DNA from: Candidatus Gottesmanbacteria bacterium GW2011_GWC1_43_10
Lineage (GTDB): Bacteria > Patescibacteriota > Microgenomatia > UBA10105
Direction: 5' to 3'
Assembly: GCA_000995415.1 (NCBI GenBank)
Contig: LCEX01000031.1
Coordinates: forward strand, 1-33,999
DNA: 33,999 nucleotides
Shown: piece by piece, positions 14,768 to 23,257 of the stretch
Numbering within the stretch: position 1 is the stretch's first letter
Layout of the letters: each line of letters starts with the position of its first letter
Position numbers and translations under genes: made by a program
The notes under the pieces: generated by a model
Databases searched by the model: none
What the model saw: the letters and a program-made list of their open reading frames with translations, nothing else
Told to the model about the DNA's origin: nothing

Positions 14768-15364
14768 TTACGTACTGAAAACCAGCGATCCCCGCGGATT
14801 TGGTGCTTTTGTTGCTGGAAGATTGAGTAATTCACTTTTTTCGGTAAAGAACTTCAGGACTTCAAGAGCAACCTCTTTATACGTCGCCATGACTATGATT
14901 TTTTGTCTAGGATTTAACTTTTTATAAAATGTACCAATACTTTTACCTCCTAATAAGTCGTTTAATTCTTGAGCCCGTCTTTCAATTTCCGCTCCGACTG
15001 CTTTTGTTTTTAACTTATCGCTTAAGAAATGAAGCGAGTAACGAACTCCTGCGAGGCTGTTTCCCCGGAGTGGGTTACGAAGACTAGTTTCGGCAGACGG
15101 CTCACTAACGCTTTTCATGAAACTCAATCTAGCTTGCCTGCGTTTGGTATGATCAGTTCCAAAGCTATCTGGGATTGGGACACTATCAATAAATAGCCTA
15201 AGTGCGTTTAAATGCCGCATTACATCAAGAGTGTTTCCTTCTGTAATAGGTTGGAGAAAATCCTCCAAATCTGCAGGTATTTTTGGCGCACTGATAACGG
15301 CTTGTTTATACACAAAACCAGCATCAGGTACATCATTAAGTGTTAGACCTTGTTCAGGCAGCAT
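14768..15364 (-). CDS. Hypothetical protein, 198 aa
   Basis: Not recognised. Predominantly helical, with several charged helices (LEDFLQPITEGNTLDVMRHLNALRLF; GAEIERRAQELNDLLGG; KIIVMATYKEVALEVLKFFTEKSELL). No membrane segment, no P-loop, no Cys or His cluster. It is flanked by short intergenic regions and transcribed divergently from frr. Codon use and length argue for a real gene; function unknown. Confidence 0.6.
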   Translation of the reverse strand: MLPEQGLTLNDVPDAGFVYKQAVISAPKIPADLEDFLQPITEGNTLDVMRHLNALRLFIDSVPIPDSFGTDHTKRRQARLSFMKSVSEPSAETSLRNPLRGNSLAGVRYSLHFLSDKLKTKAVGAEIERRAQELNDLLGGKSIGTFYKKLNPRQKIIVMATYKEVALEVLKFFTEKSELLNLPATKAPNPRGSLVFST

Positions 15365-15401
15365 ATGTTTAATAAATTCTGGCCTATAGAAATGGCCGAA
15401 T

Positions 15402-15422
15402 AGAGTATTTTACTCTTTTTTT
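15402..15422 (+). terminator. Possible Rho-independent terminator
   Basis: AGAGTA/TACTCT with a TTT loop followed by seven T on the plus strand, just upstream of the frr promoter. It may block antisense read-through into frr. The stem is short. Confidence 0.35.
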
Positions 15423-15428
15423 CTCCGC

Positions 15429-15456
15429 TTGCATAGTCTGGGTGTTTGGGTATAAT
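15429..15456 (+). promoter_or_regulatory. Promoter of frr, near-leaderless
   Basis: TTGCAT (15429-15434), 16-nt spacer, perfect TATAAT (15451-15456). The expected start is ~15463, four bases before the ATG at 15467, and no ribosome-binding site can fit. It also rules out the in-frame TTG at 15446, which lies upstream of the -10. Confidence 0.7.
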
Positions 15457-15466
15457 ACAATTAGTC

Positions 15467-16030
15467 ATGGATGATCAATTCAGTTTAGAAATCAAAGGCA
15501 AGATGGTGCGGGCGTTTGAAGTGACGAAAAACGACCTGGGGACAGTGCGGACAGGTCGAGCCACACCAGCCTTGGTTGAGCACATCGAAATCACTGCCTA
15601 CGGCGGGAGCCAGAAGCTAAAACTTCGGGAAATGGCTACAATTACAACCATTGACTCCAAATCACTCGTGATCCACCCTTTTGATCCCACAACTCACGAA
15701 GACATCATCAAAAGCATCTCAGAGGCCAATACTGGTCTCAATCCGGTGGCTGACGGAAATGAGATCCGGATAAATATCCCCCCCCTTTCTGCCGACCGCC
15801 GACAGGAGTATGTCAAACTAGTCCATGCCAAACTGGAAGCTGGCCGGATCATGATCCGACAGATCCGGCATGAGGAAATGGCCGATCTGAAGCGCGATTT
15901 TGAGGCTAAATTGGTGACGGAAGATGACAAAAAACACTATGAAAAAATCATCCAGCAGATCACAGACGAAATGATTGCGGAAATTGATAGATTGGGAGAA
16001 CTTAAAGAAAAAGAGCTGATGCAAATATAA
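15467..16030 (+). CDS. frr: Ribosome recycling factor
   Basis: Splits post-termination ribosomes together with EF-G. 187 aa, normal length: AFEVTKNDLGTVRTGRATPALVEHI, then KSLVIHPFDPT, NPVADGNEIRINIPPLSADRRQEYVKLVHAKLEAGRIMIRQIRHE and the coiled C-terminal helix. Start at ATG 15467 just after a perfect TATAAT. The following rseP is separated by an inverted-repeat spacer. Confidence 0.96.
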   Translation: MDDQFSLEIKGKMVRAFEVTKNDLGTVRTGRATPALVEHIEITAYGGSQKLKLREMATITTIDSKSLVIHPFDPTTHEDIIKSISEANTGLNPVADGNEIRINIPPLSADRRQEYVKLVHAKLEAGRIMIRQIRHEEMADLKRDFEAKLVTEDDKKHYEKIIQQITDEMIAEIDRLGELKEKELMQI

Positions 16031-16033
16031 GAA

Positions 16034-16120
16034 GCGTTTAGGGTTTAGCGTATAGCGTATAGTGAATAAATCGTTTACAATAGTTTTTTCTAAACGCTAG
16101 AGGCTTTACGCTAAACGCTA
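16034..16120. repeat. Inverted-repeat spacer before rseP (TTTAGCGTATAGCG type)
   Basis: Left arm of GCGTTTAG/GTATAGCG units, right arm CTAAACGCTAGAGG...ACGCTAAACGCTA. The loop holds TCGTTTACAATAG, with TACAAT as a -10 candidate. The right arm ends 6 nt before the rseP ATG. The same sequence family occurs at 30078-30163 before dnaX. Confidence 0.8.
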
Positions 16121-16126
16121 TTTATT

Positions 16127-17203
16127 ATGTTGATAACCATTCTTGTTTTTGGCATTGTGCTTTCGATTTTGGTTTTTGTCCACGAGTTGGGTCATTTTTT
16201 GGTGGCCAAAAAATTGGGAATTAGAGTCGAGGAATTTGGATTTGGATTGCCGCCGCGAATTTGGGGAAAAAGGTTTGGAGAAACTATCTATTCCGTCAAT
16301 TGGTTACCGATTGGAGGCTTTGTGAAGCTTGCCGGAGAAGATATCGAGGAGTTTGATAAGCCACTTACGTCCGAAGAAAAACGCCGGTATTTTTTTGCCA
16401 GAAGTAAAAAAGAGCGGGCGGCGGTGCTTTTAGCCGGAGTGACGATGAATTTTCTTTTGGCAGTCGTTATCATTTCCTTTATTTTCACCCAAGGAGTGTT
16501 TGTGCCTACAGACCGCGTTCATATTGAAAAAGTTGTGGCGAATGGTCCAGCAGATGCAGCTGGTATCAAAGAAAAAGATGTGATTGTTTCTTTTGGTGGC
16601 CAAAAAATCAAAACGAGTGAGGATCTCATCCGCATCACCAAGGAGCGGGTGGAACAACCTATTGATGTCGTCATTGAAAGGTCAGGCGAGCGGGTGACTT
16701 TAAATGTCACTCCCAGACGCAATCCGCCAAAAGATGAAGGACCGATGGGAGTGGTGATTTCAAATCTGGAAGAACGCAAATATGCGTGGTATCAAGCTCC
16801 TTTTTATGGACTCATGGAGGCACTCAATATTTCCTACCAGATGATTGTGTCACTAGGTACTCTTCTGTGGCGACTCCTGACTTTTCAAAAACTATCTGCT
16901 GATATTGCCGGTCCCATTGGTATCGCTCAAGCCACAGGTCAAGCTGTACAATATGGGGTGATGGCGGTACTCCAACTCATGGGAATACTTTCTTTAAATT
17001 TGGCCATTATTAACGTTTTGCCGATACCGGCTTTGGATGGAGGGAGACTCTTATTTGTAGTACTTGAGAAATTTATCGGTAAACGCGTCAAACCCCAGGC
17101 GGAACGTATGGCACACCAAATAGGCATGATTTTTTTACTGGCTCTGATTGGACTGGTGACGATCAATGATCTTTTACGCTTATTCCGGGGTAATTTCTTA
17201 TGA
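16127..17203 (+). CDS. rseP: Site-2 metalloprotease RseP (M50B)
   Basis: Intramembrane zinc protease. The first transmembrane helix holds HELGH (residues 19-23). A hydrophobic helix follows around residues 100-120 (AAVLLAGVTMNFLLAVVIISFIF), then one PDZ domain (GPADAAGIKEKDVIVSFGGQ), and NVLPIPALDGGRL, which carries the third zinc ligand Asp, before the last helices. 358 aa with a single PDZ, like many RseP/YluC proteins outside the gamma-proteobacteria. Its stop overlaps the proS start by 4 bp (ATGA). Confidence 0.94.
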   Translation: MLITILVFGIVLSILVFVHELGHFLVAKKLGIRVEEFGFGLPPRIWGKRFGETIYSVNWLPIGGFVKLAGEDIEEFDKPLTSEEKRRYFFARSKKERAAVLLAGVTMNFLLAVVIISFIFTQGVFVPTDRVHIEKVVANGPADAAGIKEKDVIVSFGGQKIKTSEDLIRITKERVEQPIDVVIERSGERVTLNVTPRRNPPKDEGPMGVVISNLEERKYAWYQAPFYGLMEALNISYQMIVSLGTLLWRLLTFQKLSADIAGPIGIAQATGQAVQYGVMAVLQLMGILSLNLAIINVLPIPALDGGRLLFVVLEKFIGKRVKPQAERMAHQIGMIFLLALIGLVTINDLLRLFRGNFL

Positions 17204-18879
17204 AATATTCGCATCTTTTTGGAAAAACCAGTCATGGCGAAACCGGAGGGTCGAAAATTGTCAGCCATCAGCTTTTGACGCGCGCCGGATTTATCGCTGA
17301 GTCCACTGCCGGCCGGTATTATTTTTTACCTCTGGGTTGGCGGGTGCATGAGAAAATTAAGAAAGTAATTAAAGAAGAGATGGACGGGGTTGGTGCCCAG
17401 GAAATGATCGCCCCGATTCTACACCCTCTGGAACTTTGGAAAGAAACCAATCGCACGAGCTCTGTCGGGTTTGAACTCATGTCGATCAAAGACCACAGTG
17501 GGTTTGAGTTTGCATTGGGTGGCACGGCCGAGGAAATGTTTGTGGATCTAGTACGCAAGACCAAATTGAGTTACCGCGAATTACCGTTTAATGTTTATCA
17601 GTTTTCGACTAAATTCAGAGATGAAAAACGCGCCCGCGGTGGACTTTTGAGGGTGCGAGAATTTGTGATGAAAGATGCTTATTCATTTGACAGGAGCGAA
17701 GAGGAGTTTAAGAAAGTTTATGGGTTGATGGCCAAGACTTATTCACGGATTTTCAAAAGGTTAGGCCTGGATACTTATAAAGTTGATGCCGACAATGGTT
17801 ATATCGGCGGCGAATATTGCCATGAATACCAAGTGGAATCAGAAATTGGTGAGGGCCATTTTTTCATGACCGAAGACCGAAGTTATATTGCACACGCTGA
17901 TGTAGCCAGATTTAAACGGGATGAGAAAAACATGCACGAAGAACTCAAGCCTTACAAAGAAGTTAAAGCCGTCCGGGGAACCACTATGGAAGATGGAGTG
18001 AAACTTCATGGGCTTCCTCTTTGGCAACAAATCAAAGACTTTATGGCGGTTGATGAAAAAGGCAACTTGATTTTGGCAGTGATTCGCGGAGATTTGGGAG
18101 TCAATGAAATAAAACTGGCCCGTGCGGCAGGTGCTTACCATTTGCGGCATGCGACAGCTGAAGAGATCCGGAAGTTAGGGAGCGAACCGGGATTTATATC
18201 ACCAGTTGGCATGAAAGGCAAAGTCAAAATCATCGGCGACATTTCACTGCGGACTATTAAAAATGCTTACGGCGGCGCCAACAAACTCCATCTTGATGCG
18301 CTTAATATGAATTTAGGTCGCGATTATACAGTAGACGTCGAAGCAGATATTGCTTTGTGTCAGGATGGATTTATGGCTGAAAATGGCCAGAAATTGATTG
18401 AGAAACGCGGGATTGAAGTGGGAAATATTTTCCAACTCGGCTACCATTACACACATAAAATGAAAGGCGCAGTTTTTATTGACCAAGATGGCCACGAAAA
18501 ACCGTACTACATGGGTTGTTATGGGATTGGGATTGGTCGGACATTGGCCACGATTGTTGAAAAATACCACGATGATAAGGGAATCCTTTGGCCTCAAGAA
18601 GTAGCACCATTTGCCGCACATCTCATTTCTTTGCCAGGCGGAGAAGCCCAAGCAGAAAAAGTGTACCAAGAATTAACGGCTCATGGAGTCGAAGTCCTCT
18701 GGGATGACAGGTCAGAAGTGTCAGCCGGCGTCAAATTTGCCGACTGCGATCTGATTGGGATTCCAATCAGATTAGTAGTCTCCAAAAAAACCGGTGATCA
18801 AGTGGAAGTAAAAAAACGAACTGAAAAAGAGAATAAATTATTTCAAAAAGATCAACTATTAAATTTTCTAGAACAGTAA
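17200..18879 (+). CDS. proS: Prolyl-tRNA synthetase (bacterial type)
   Basis: Class II aaRS charging tRNA-Pro. Motif 1 region GRYYFLPLGWRVHEKIKKVIKEEM, TSSVGFELMSIKD, GGTAEEMF, motif 2 QFSTKFRDEKRARGGLLRVREFVMKDAYSFD, and motif 3 YMGCYGIGIGRTLATIVEKYHD. Between motifs 2 and 3 lies a ~160-residue insertion (bacterial INS, YbaK-like editing domain) and the protein ends with an anticodon-binding domain (AHLISLPG..., GVEVLWDDRSEVSAGVKFADCDLIGIP). 559 aa. Translationally coupled to rseP through ATGA. Confidence 0.96.
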   Translation: MKYSHLFGKTSHGETGGSKIVSHQLLTRAGFIAESTAGRYYFLPLGWRVHEKIKKVIKEEMDGVGAQEMIAPILHPLELWKETNRTSSVGFELMSIKDHSGFEFALGGTAEEMFVDLVRKTKLSYRELPFNVYQFSTKFRDEKRARGGLLRVREFVMKDAYSFDRSEEEFKKVYGLMAKTYSRIFKRLGLDTYKVDADNGYIGGEYCHEYQVESEIGEGHFFMTEDRSYIAHADVARFKRDEKNMHEELKPYKEVKAVRGTTMEDGVKLHGLPLWQQIKDFMAVDEKGNLILAVIRGDLGVNEIKLARAAGAYHLRHATAEEIRKLGSEPGFISPVGMKGKVKIIGDISLRTIKNAYGGANKLHLDALNMNLGRDYTVDVEADIALCQDGFMAENGQKLIEKRGIEVGNIFQLGYHYTHKMKGAVFIDQDGHEKPYYMGCYGIGIGRTLATIVEKYHDDKGILWPQEVAPFAAHLISLPGGEAQAEKVYQELTAHGVEVLWDDRSEVSAGVKFADCDLIGIPIRLVVSKKTGDQVEVKKRTEKENKLFQKDQLLNFLEQ

Positions 18880-18995
18880 CAATAAAAGAGTTACGAAAAA
18901 AGGTAAACAACTACTACGCAAGTCCTAATAATAAAACAACAATAAAATAATATTTCTAATTTCATAAAGTTCCATTTTTACGACCTGACTTTCTC

Positions 18996-19076
18996 AAATT
19001 AGTGTCCAATTTTTGATTATTTTGAGCACACCCTTTTCAGTTTGTGCGTAAACAACCAAAGTTTAAATTAGTGTCC
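18996..19076 (+). promoter_or_regulatory. Two direct 12-bp repeats AAATTAGTGTCC upstream of the TrpR-like gene
   Basis: Copies at 18996-19007 and 19065-19076 are identical and 69 bp apart. The second overlaps the first open codons of the regulator frame. They are candidate operator sites or element ends. The rest of 18880-18995 is AT-rich without an ORF or clear hairpin. Confidence 0.45.
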
Positions 19077-19483
19077 TCAAAAATGTTTCAAGAAGGCCGG
19101 TTGAAAAAGATGTCTATTTCCAGATAGTAGATGGATTCTATTGGTTGCTCACAGATCTCAAATCAGAGCCTGAAATGAAAGTGTTTCTTAATGATTTCTT
19201 CACCAAAACAGAACGAATAATGTTAGCTAAAAGATTAGCCATAGCACTTATGGTGATGAAGGGTTATGAAACAAAAATTATTGTTGAAGTTTTGCGTGTA
19301 AGCAGTGCTACTGTTTACCACACTCAAGAATGGTTGAACCATGGAGGATCGGGGTTAAAAATGGGTTTAAATAAATTGATGCGCCAGGAAAAGTTGCAAA
19401 AATTTTGGACAAAAGTAGACAGATTTCTGGAAGAATTTGTATTCAAACCATCACTCTTATCCCGTATACCCAAGAACACATAA
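19067..19483 (+). CDS. TrpR/YerC-family helix-turn-helix regulator (start unclear)
   Basis: Helical DNA-binding protein similar to the YerC/TrpR family: VDGFYWLLTDLKSEPEMKVFLNDFFTKTERIMLAKRLAIALMVMKGYETKIIVEVLRVSSATVYHTQEWLNHGG covers the usual helices and HTH. The frame is open from 19067 (after TAA at 19064) and the family's first helix is encoded upstream of the first canonical start (TTG 19145). No ATG or GTG is available in frame before it: either ATT 19067 is used, or translation starts at ATG 19083 in another frame with a 1-nt slip in the A5 run at 19104-19108. Lies just upstream of the mevalonate genes and may regulate them. Confidence 0.7.
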   Translation: MSVLKNVSRRPVEKDVYFQIVDGFYWLLTDLKSEPEMKVFLNDFFTKTERIMLAKRLAIALMVMKGYETKIIVEVLRVSSATVYHTQEWLNHGGSGLKMGLNKLMRQEKLQKFWTKVDRFLEEFVFKPSLLSRIPKNT

Positions 19484-19484
19484 A

Positions 19485-19514
19485 AGTAATATATCAATAT
19501 ATTGATATATTACT
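19485..19514. repeat. 30-bp perfect AT-rich palindrome
   Basis: AGTAATATATCAATA followed by its exact reverse complement. It begins one base after the regulator stop codon and 132 bp before the mevalonate kinase gene. It contains no G/C-rich stem or T-run expected of a terminator, so an operator-like site for a dimeric protein is an alternative. Confidence 0.75.
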
Positions 19515-19633
19515 AAATAAACATTTATTTCTTAGAAAGAAATCTATATAACTTAGTCACTGTTTCTACTCCAAAGAAACTTCTATTTCAAAAAAACTTT
19601 GAGAGGTGTCTCACTAAATTACAGCGAATGGTG

Positions 19634-19639
19634 TATAAT
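19634..19639 (+). promoter_or_regulatory. TATAAT box, leaderless start of mevalonate operon
   Basis: Perfect TATAAT whose last base is 7 nt before the A of ATG 19646, so transcription should begin on the start codon itself. The -35 region is weak. Confidence 0.65.
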
Positions 19640-19645
19640 TAGGCA

Positions 19646-20725
19646 ATGAGTTTAAGCCGTACTATCCATGTTTCCACTCCAGCAAAAATTCATCTTTTAG
19701 GTGAACATGCGGTGGTATTTAACAAGCCAGCTTTAATGACTTCCGTTGATCTTAGATGTCATGCATCTCTTACCGCCTCAAATAGCGAAACAATTGAAAT
19801 TACTTCAAAGAATATTTCAAAAACTATACAGTTGACTTTTTCCCAAATAAAATTAAAAACTGAAGACGCTCAATCTAAGTGGAATCAGTATTTTAAGACT
19901 AATGACATTAGTGTTCTTAAATCAATATGTTCAAATGAATTAGATTATTTAGCAATTGTAGTTGGAGAATCGCTGAAGTTATATAATGTTCCTTCTCTCG
20001 CGAAAGGTTTTTCACTTGTGATAGATTCTCAAATACCCCTCGGTGGAGGCCTTGGATCTTCGGCGGCATGCTCAGTATCGATAGCTGGTGCGGTTTCAAT
20101 TTTTCTCGGCAAACCTTTACAAAAAGAAGTCATTAATGAAATCGCCTACTTAGCCGAGCAAAAGAAACATGGTCTGCCATCGGGTGGTGATAATTCAACT
20201 GTATGTTATGGCGGGCTTGTGTGGTTCAGAAAAGAGACTCCAGATTTGAAAATTATTCAACCCATGCCCTTTACTATTCCATCTGATTTAGCAAAGAAAT
20301 TTACTCTTATAAATACTGGTAAACCGTCAGAATCAACTGGCGAAATGGTTTCACTTGTTCGTACTTTGAAAGAAACAGACCCCACCATTGTTGATGCTTT
20401 TCTACAAGAACAGGAACGATTAACAAGAGATTTAATTGGGGTTGTTAAAAATTCTAACGAAAAGGAATTCATCAGAGTTATCAGGGAGGGAGAAAAAAAT
20501 CTTGAACGAATTGGTGTTGTATCTGATTACGTAAAACCTCTCATCCGCGAAATTGAATTTGCTGGCGGAGCAGCAAAAATATGTGGAGCAGGCGGTAAAA
20601 CGAAAGCAACGGGTATTATTTTGGCATATTCTCCTGAGACAGCAATAGTTGAGAAAATTGCAACATCACACAACTTTTCCTATTTTTCACAACAGCTTGG
20701 TGTTGACGGAATTAAAGAGGAATAG
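19646..20725 (+). CDS. mvk: Mevalonate kinase (GHMP family)
   Basis: ATP-dependent phosphorylation of mevalonate. 359 aa: N-terminal STPAKIHLLGEHAVVFNKPALMTSVDLR, the GHMP phosphate loop PLGGGLGSSAACSVSIAGA (about 131-149), HGLPSGGDNSTVCYGG with the catalytic Asp, and the C-terminal GAAKICGAGGKTKATGIIL motif 3. First gene of an apparent operon with the HD-methyltransferase (2-bp gap), a second GHMP kinase and an MvaD-like gene. A leaderless promoter precedes it. Confidence 0.9.
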   Translation: MSLSRTIHVSTPAKIHLLGEHAVVFNKPALMTSVDLRCHASLTASNSETIEITSKNISKTIQLTFSQIKLKTEDAQSKWNQYFKTNDISVLKSICSNELDYLAIVVGESLKLYNVPSLAKGFSLVIDSQIPLGGGLGSSAACSVSIAGAVSIFLGKPLQKEVINEIAYLAEQKKHGLPSGGDNSTVCYGGLVWFRKETPDLKIIQPMPFTIPSDLAKKFTLINTGKPSESTGEMVSLVRTLKETDPTIVDAFLQEQERLTRDLIGVVKNSNEKEFIRVIREGEKNLERIGVVSDYVKPLIREIEFAGGAAKICGAGGKTKATGIILAYSPETAIVEKIATSHNFSYFSQQLGVDGIKEE

Positions 20726-20727
20726 TT

Positions 20728-22830
20728 ATGGCAGGAAATGTTGAATTGAGAAATATCGCATTATTGGGTCGATACGGAGTTGATTATCGTCGCGAGAGTG
20801 GTCATGATGTTTCGGAAGCACACAATATTCCCCATCTTCGAAATGTTGCTGATTTAACCCAGTTAGTTGCTGACCTTTATGGATACACCGATCGAGAAAA
20901 AAAACTTGCATATACTTCTGGGTGGTTTCACGATACTGTTCGTTCCCCAAGCGAAGATCCGTCGGTAGCAGACGATGAAGCAAGCGCGAAAGAAGCAGTG
21001 AAAATATTATATGATGCTGACGGTCGAAACGTAATTAAAACAACTACAGAGGAGAGAGAGGCGATATCCTTTGCAATTAAACAACATGGTCACTTCCCGG
21101 ATTTACTCGCCGATGAAAAGACAAGAAATGCTAATCCACGATCCCTCGAAGAAAAACTTTGGCTAGCACTCTTTGTAGCAGATAAAATGGAAGCAAATGG
21201 GGTTAGGGTTATTGCTAGACGGTCCAGTTTTGTTGCAGGAGATAGGCTTAAAAGTGAAAAGGGAGATTGGAGAAATTTTGGTTTTCAACCGGATCGAGAC
21301 GAAAATTTGGTTGTAGCTATCGAAAGTATTTTGCGATTGACTTTTGTAAATCCCGAAGAAGTTTATCCGGAATCTATCCAGCCCCTCGTCCATCCATTAT
21401 ATGAAGCTCAACGCGAATTTGTTTTAGGTATTTGTAAAGCATCAGGGCTTAAAGTAGTGGATTTAGCGCAAATGTTGCTGAATAATAAGACTGCTGAAGG
21501 CAAGAATATTTTAGTAGCACGAAAAATTAAAGCACCTGCAAATATTGGAGAACTTGTTGCAATAATTGCTTCCAGGGGACATATAACAGATAAAAAAATT
21601 GTAGCCACATCTGACGATGTTGCTGCTTCAGCGCATGAAACAGTTGGGTATTTCAGTGATCACTATCGTGATGATCTTGATCAGTTAGTTGAAAAATGGG
21701 TACCAGCCAATAAAATTTCCCAACAATGGCAAAAGGCAATGGTTGAATACAATAATGGCGCTTGGTTAAAAGGAAAAAAAGAAGAATTTGCTTTGGCAAG
21801 AAGAGTAAAAGAGAATACCAAGCACGATGAGTCCCTCATGCCATTGCGGATGGGACCGGCAGCGCGGGTACCTTTTTATGCATACCCCGCTTGGGGTTTG
21901 GATCCATTAAACGAATCTCAAATTGTTGAGCTTTACAGAGCAGAATGGGCAATGGGCAATCAGAATCAACTAGCGTTAGTTACGCAAGCCTCTGAGGAAT
22001 CCGGCTTCGGAAATTATCCCAAACTTTTAAGACAAAAAAACGCCGACGTAGTTGCCGCTATCTTAAAAGATTATCAAACAACTGATGGTTTGCGTATTTT
22101 AGACGTTGGCGCCGGACCTGGTTTATCGGCTCTGGCTATATACGATGCCCTACCAGATACTGTAAAAGCCAAAACGACAATTCTCCTTCTTGATCCATCG
22201 GCAGCGAGTCTTCATGCAGCAGAAAAACTTCTTAAGGAACATGGAGTCAACTTTCAGATTATCCACGACGTGGATTTACATATAGATAAACATGTTCAAC
22301 CCAACAGTGTTGATATTGTTACGGGCGTGGCTTCAATACACCACCACGCGCAAATTCCTTTTGATATTTATCATCAGGTGCTAAAGCCCGGAGGATTTGC
22401 CATTTTTGCAGATTGGCATAACTCCATTTGGGAGCATCCGCGTCGAGTTTATGATTTTCTTCAGACTTTTGATTGGGCAACCAAAAGCGAGGGTTTAAAA
22501 GAATGGCGTGAAATGTATCCTGCGGCTAATGTTTCGGTGGAAGAGCCCATCAATCCGGCTGATCAACAAGCAAACAGAGATATTATTAAATTCTGGCAGG
22601 GATATGCTAATATAGTGAGGCAAAATGGCCATCTTGGTCCTAATGCTATCTGGCCGCTTGAAGGGCATAGACCCGTTGAGCGTTACGTTAAGGCGATGCA
22701 AGACGCAGGATTTGCCCTAGTTTCTAAAGGAATAAAACAACTTTTTGAACGAAATGTTTTAGAAAGTAATCCTCATCAAGTTCTTCCTGATTCTCGATTG
22801 TTAATGGTAACAGTTGGACAAAAAGTTTAA
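20728..22830 (+). CDS. HD-domain / SAM-methyltransferase fusion protein, 700 aa
   Basis: The N-terminal ~230 residues form an HD phosphohydrolase-like domain: His36 (IPHLRNVADL), His68-Asp69 (GWFHDT), His120/His122 (KQHGHF) and Asp152 (LFVADKME), the full H...HD...D set. A middle part (~240-440) is unassigned. The C-terminal third is a class I methyltransferase: RILDVGAGPGLSALAIYD near residues 455-471, ILLLDPSAASL, DIVTGVASIHHH and LKPGGFAIFADWHNS. Both active sites look complete. It starts 2 nt after the mevalonate kinase stop and ends 14 nt before the next GHMP kinase with AAAGGAGG, so it is embedded in the mevalonate operon. I do not know this architecture from a named family; function unknown. 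Confidence 0.8.
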   Translation: MAGNVELRNIALLGRYGVDYRRESGHDVSEAHNIPHLRNVADLTQLVADLYGYTDREKKLAYTSGWFHDTVRSPSEDPSVADDEASAKEAVKILYDADGRNVIKTTTEEREAISFAIKQHGHFPDLLADEKTRNANPRSLEEKLWLALFVADKMEANGVRVIARRSSFVAGDRLKSEKGDWRNFGFQPDRDENLVVAIESILRLTFVNPEEVYPESIQPLVHPLYEAQREFVLGICKASGLKVVDLAQMLLNNKTAEGKNILVARKIKAPANIGELVAIIASRGHITDKKIVATSDDVAASAHETVGYFSDHYRDDLDQLVEKWVPANKISQQWQKAMVEYNNGAWLKGKKEEFALARRVKENTKHDESLMPLRMGPAARVPFYAYPAWGLDPLNESQIVELYRAEWAMGNQNQLALVTQASEESGFGNYPKLLRQKNADVVAAILKDYQTTDGLRILDVGAGPGLSALAIYDALPDTVKAKTTILLLDPSAASLHAAEKLLKEHGVNFQIIHDVDLHIDKHVQPNSVDIVTGVASIHHHAQIPFDIYHQVLKPGGFAIFADWHNSIWEHPRRVYDFLQTFDWATKSEGLKEWREMYPAANVSVEEPINPADQQANRDIIKFWQGYANIVRQNGHLGPNAIWPLEGHRPVERYVKAMQDAGFALVSKGIKQLFERNVLESNPHQVLPDSRLLMVTVGQKV

Positions 22831-23223
22831 GATAAAGGAGGAGTATGAAAAAAATTACTATATCGGCTCCGGGCAAGCTCATGCTTTTGGGAGAGCATGC
22901 GGTTATTTATAATCGGCCATGTTTGGTTACCGCAGTTGATCAGCGAATGAAGGCAACTGTGGAAGTCACTGACGATTCGATATTTAGTTTAGAAGCGCCG
23001 GATGTGAATGTCACTGGTTATTCAAAACCCATGAAGGAATTGGGTAAGGGTGAGATGCCAAAAGGTGCTCAATTTGTGGAAAATGCAGTGCGAAATTTTT
23101 CAGAAAAATATCATCTCACAGGTGGATTGAAAGTAACAACGCATTCAGAGTTTTCCTCTCAATTTGGATTCGGTTCATCATCTGCTTCAACAGTGTGTGT
23201 CGTTAAGGCGTTGCGGGAAATGT

Positions 23224-23246
23224 ATTCTTCGAACGAAGTGAGAAGT
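23224..23246. repeat. 23-bp repeat ATTCTTCGAACGAAG..., copy 1 (inside GHMP kinase)
   Basis: Exact copy of 23867-23889. It contains a CTTCG-AA-CGAAG hairpin followed by TGAGAAGT. In the kinase it is read as a short insertion before the 25-bp palindrome. Confidence 0.85.
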
Positions 23247-23257
23247 AATATTAAAGT

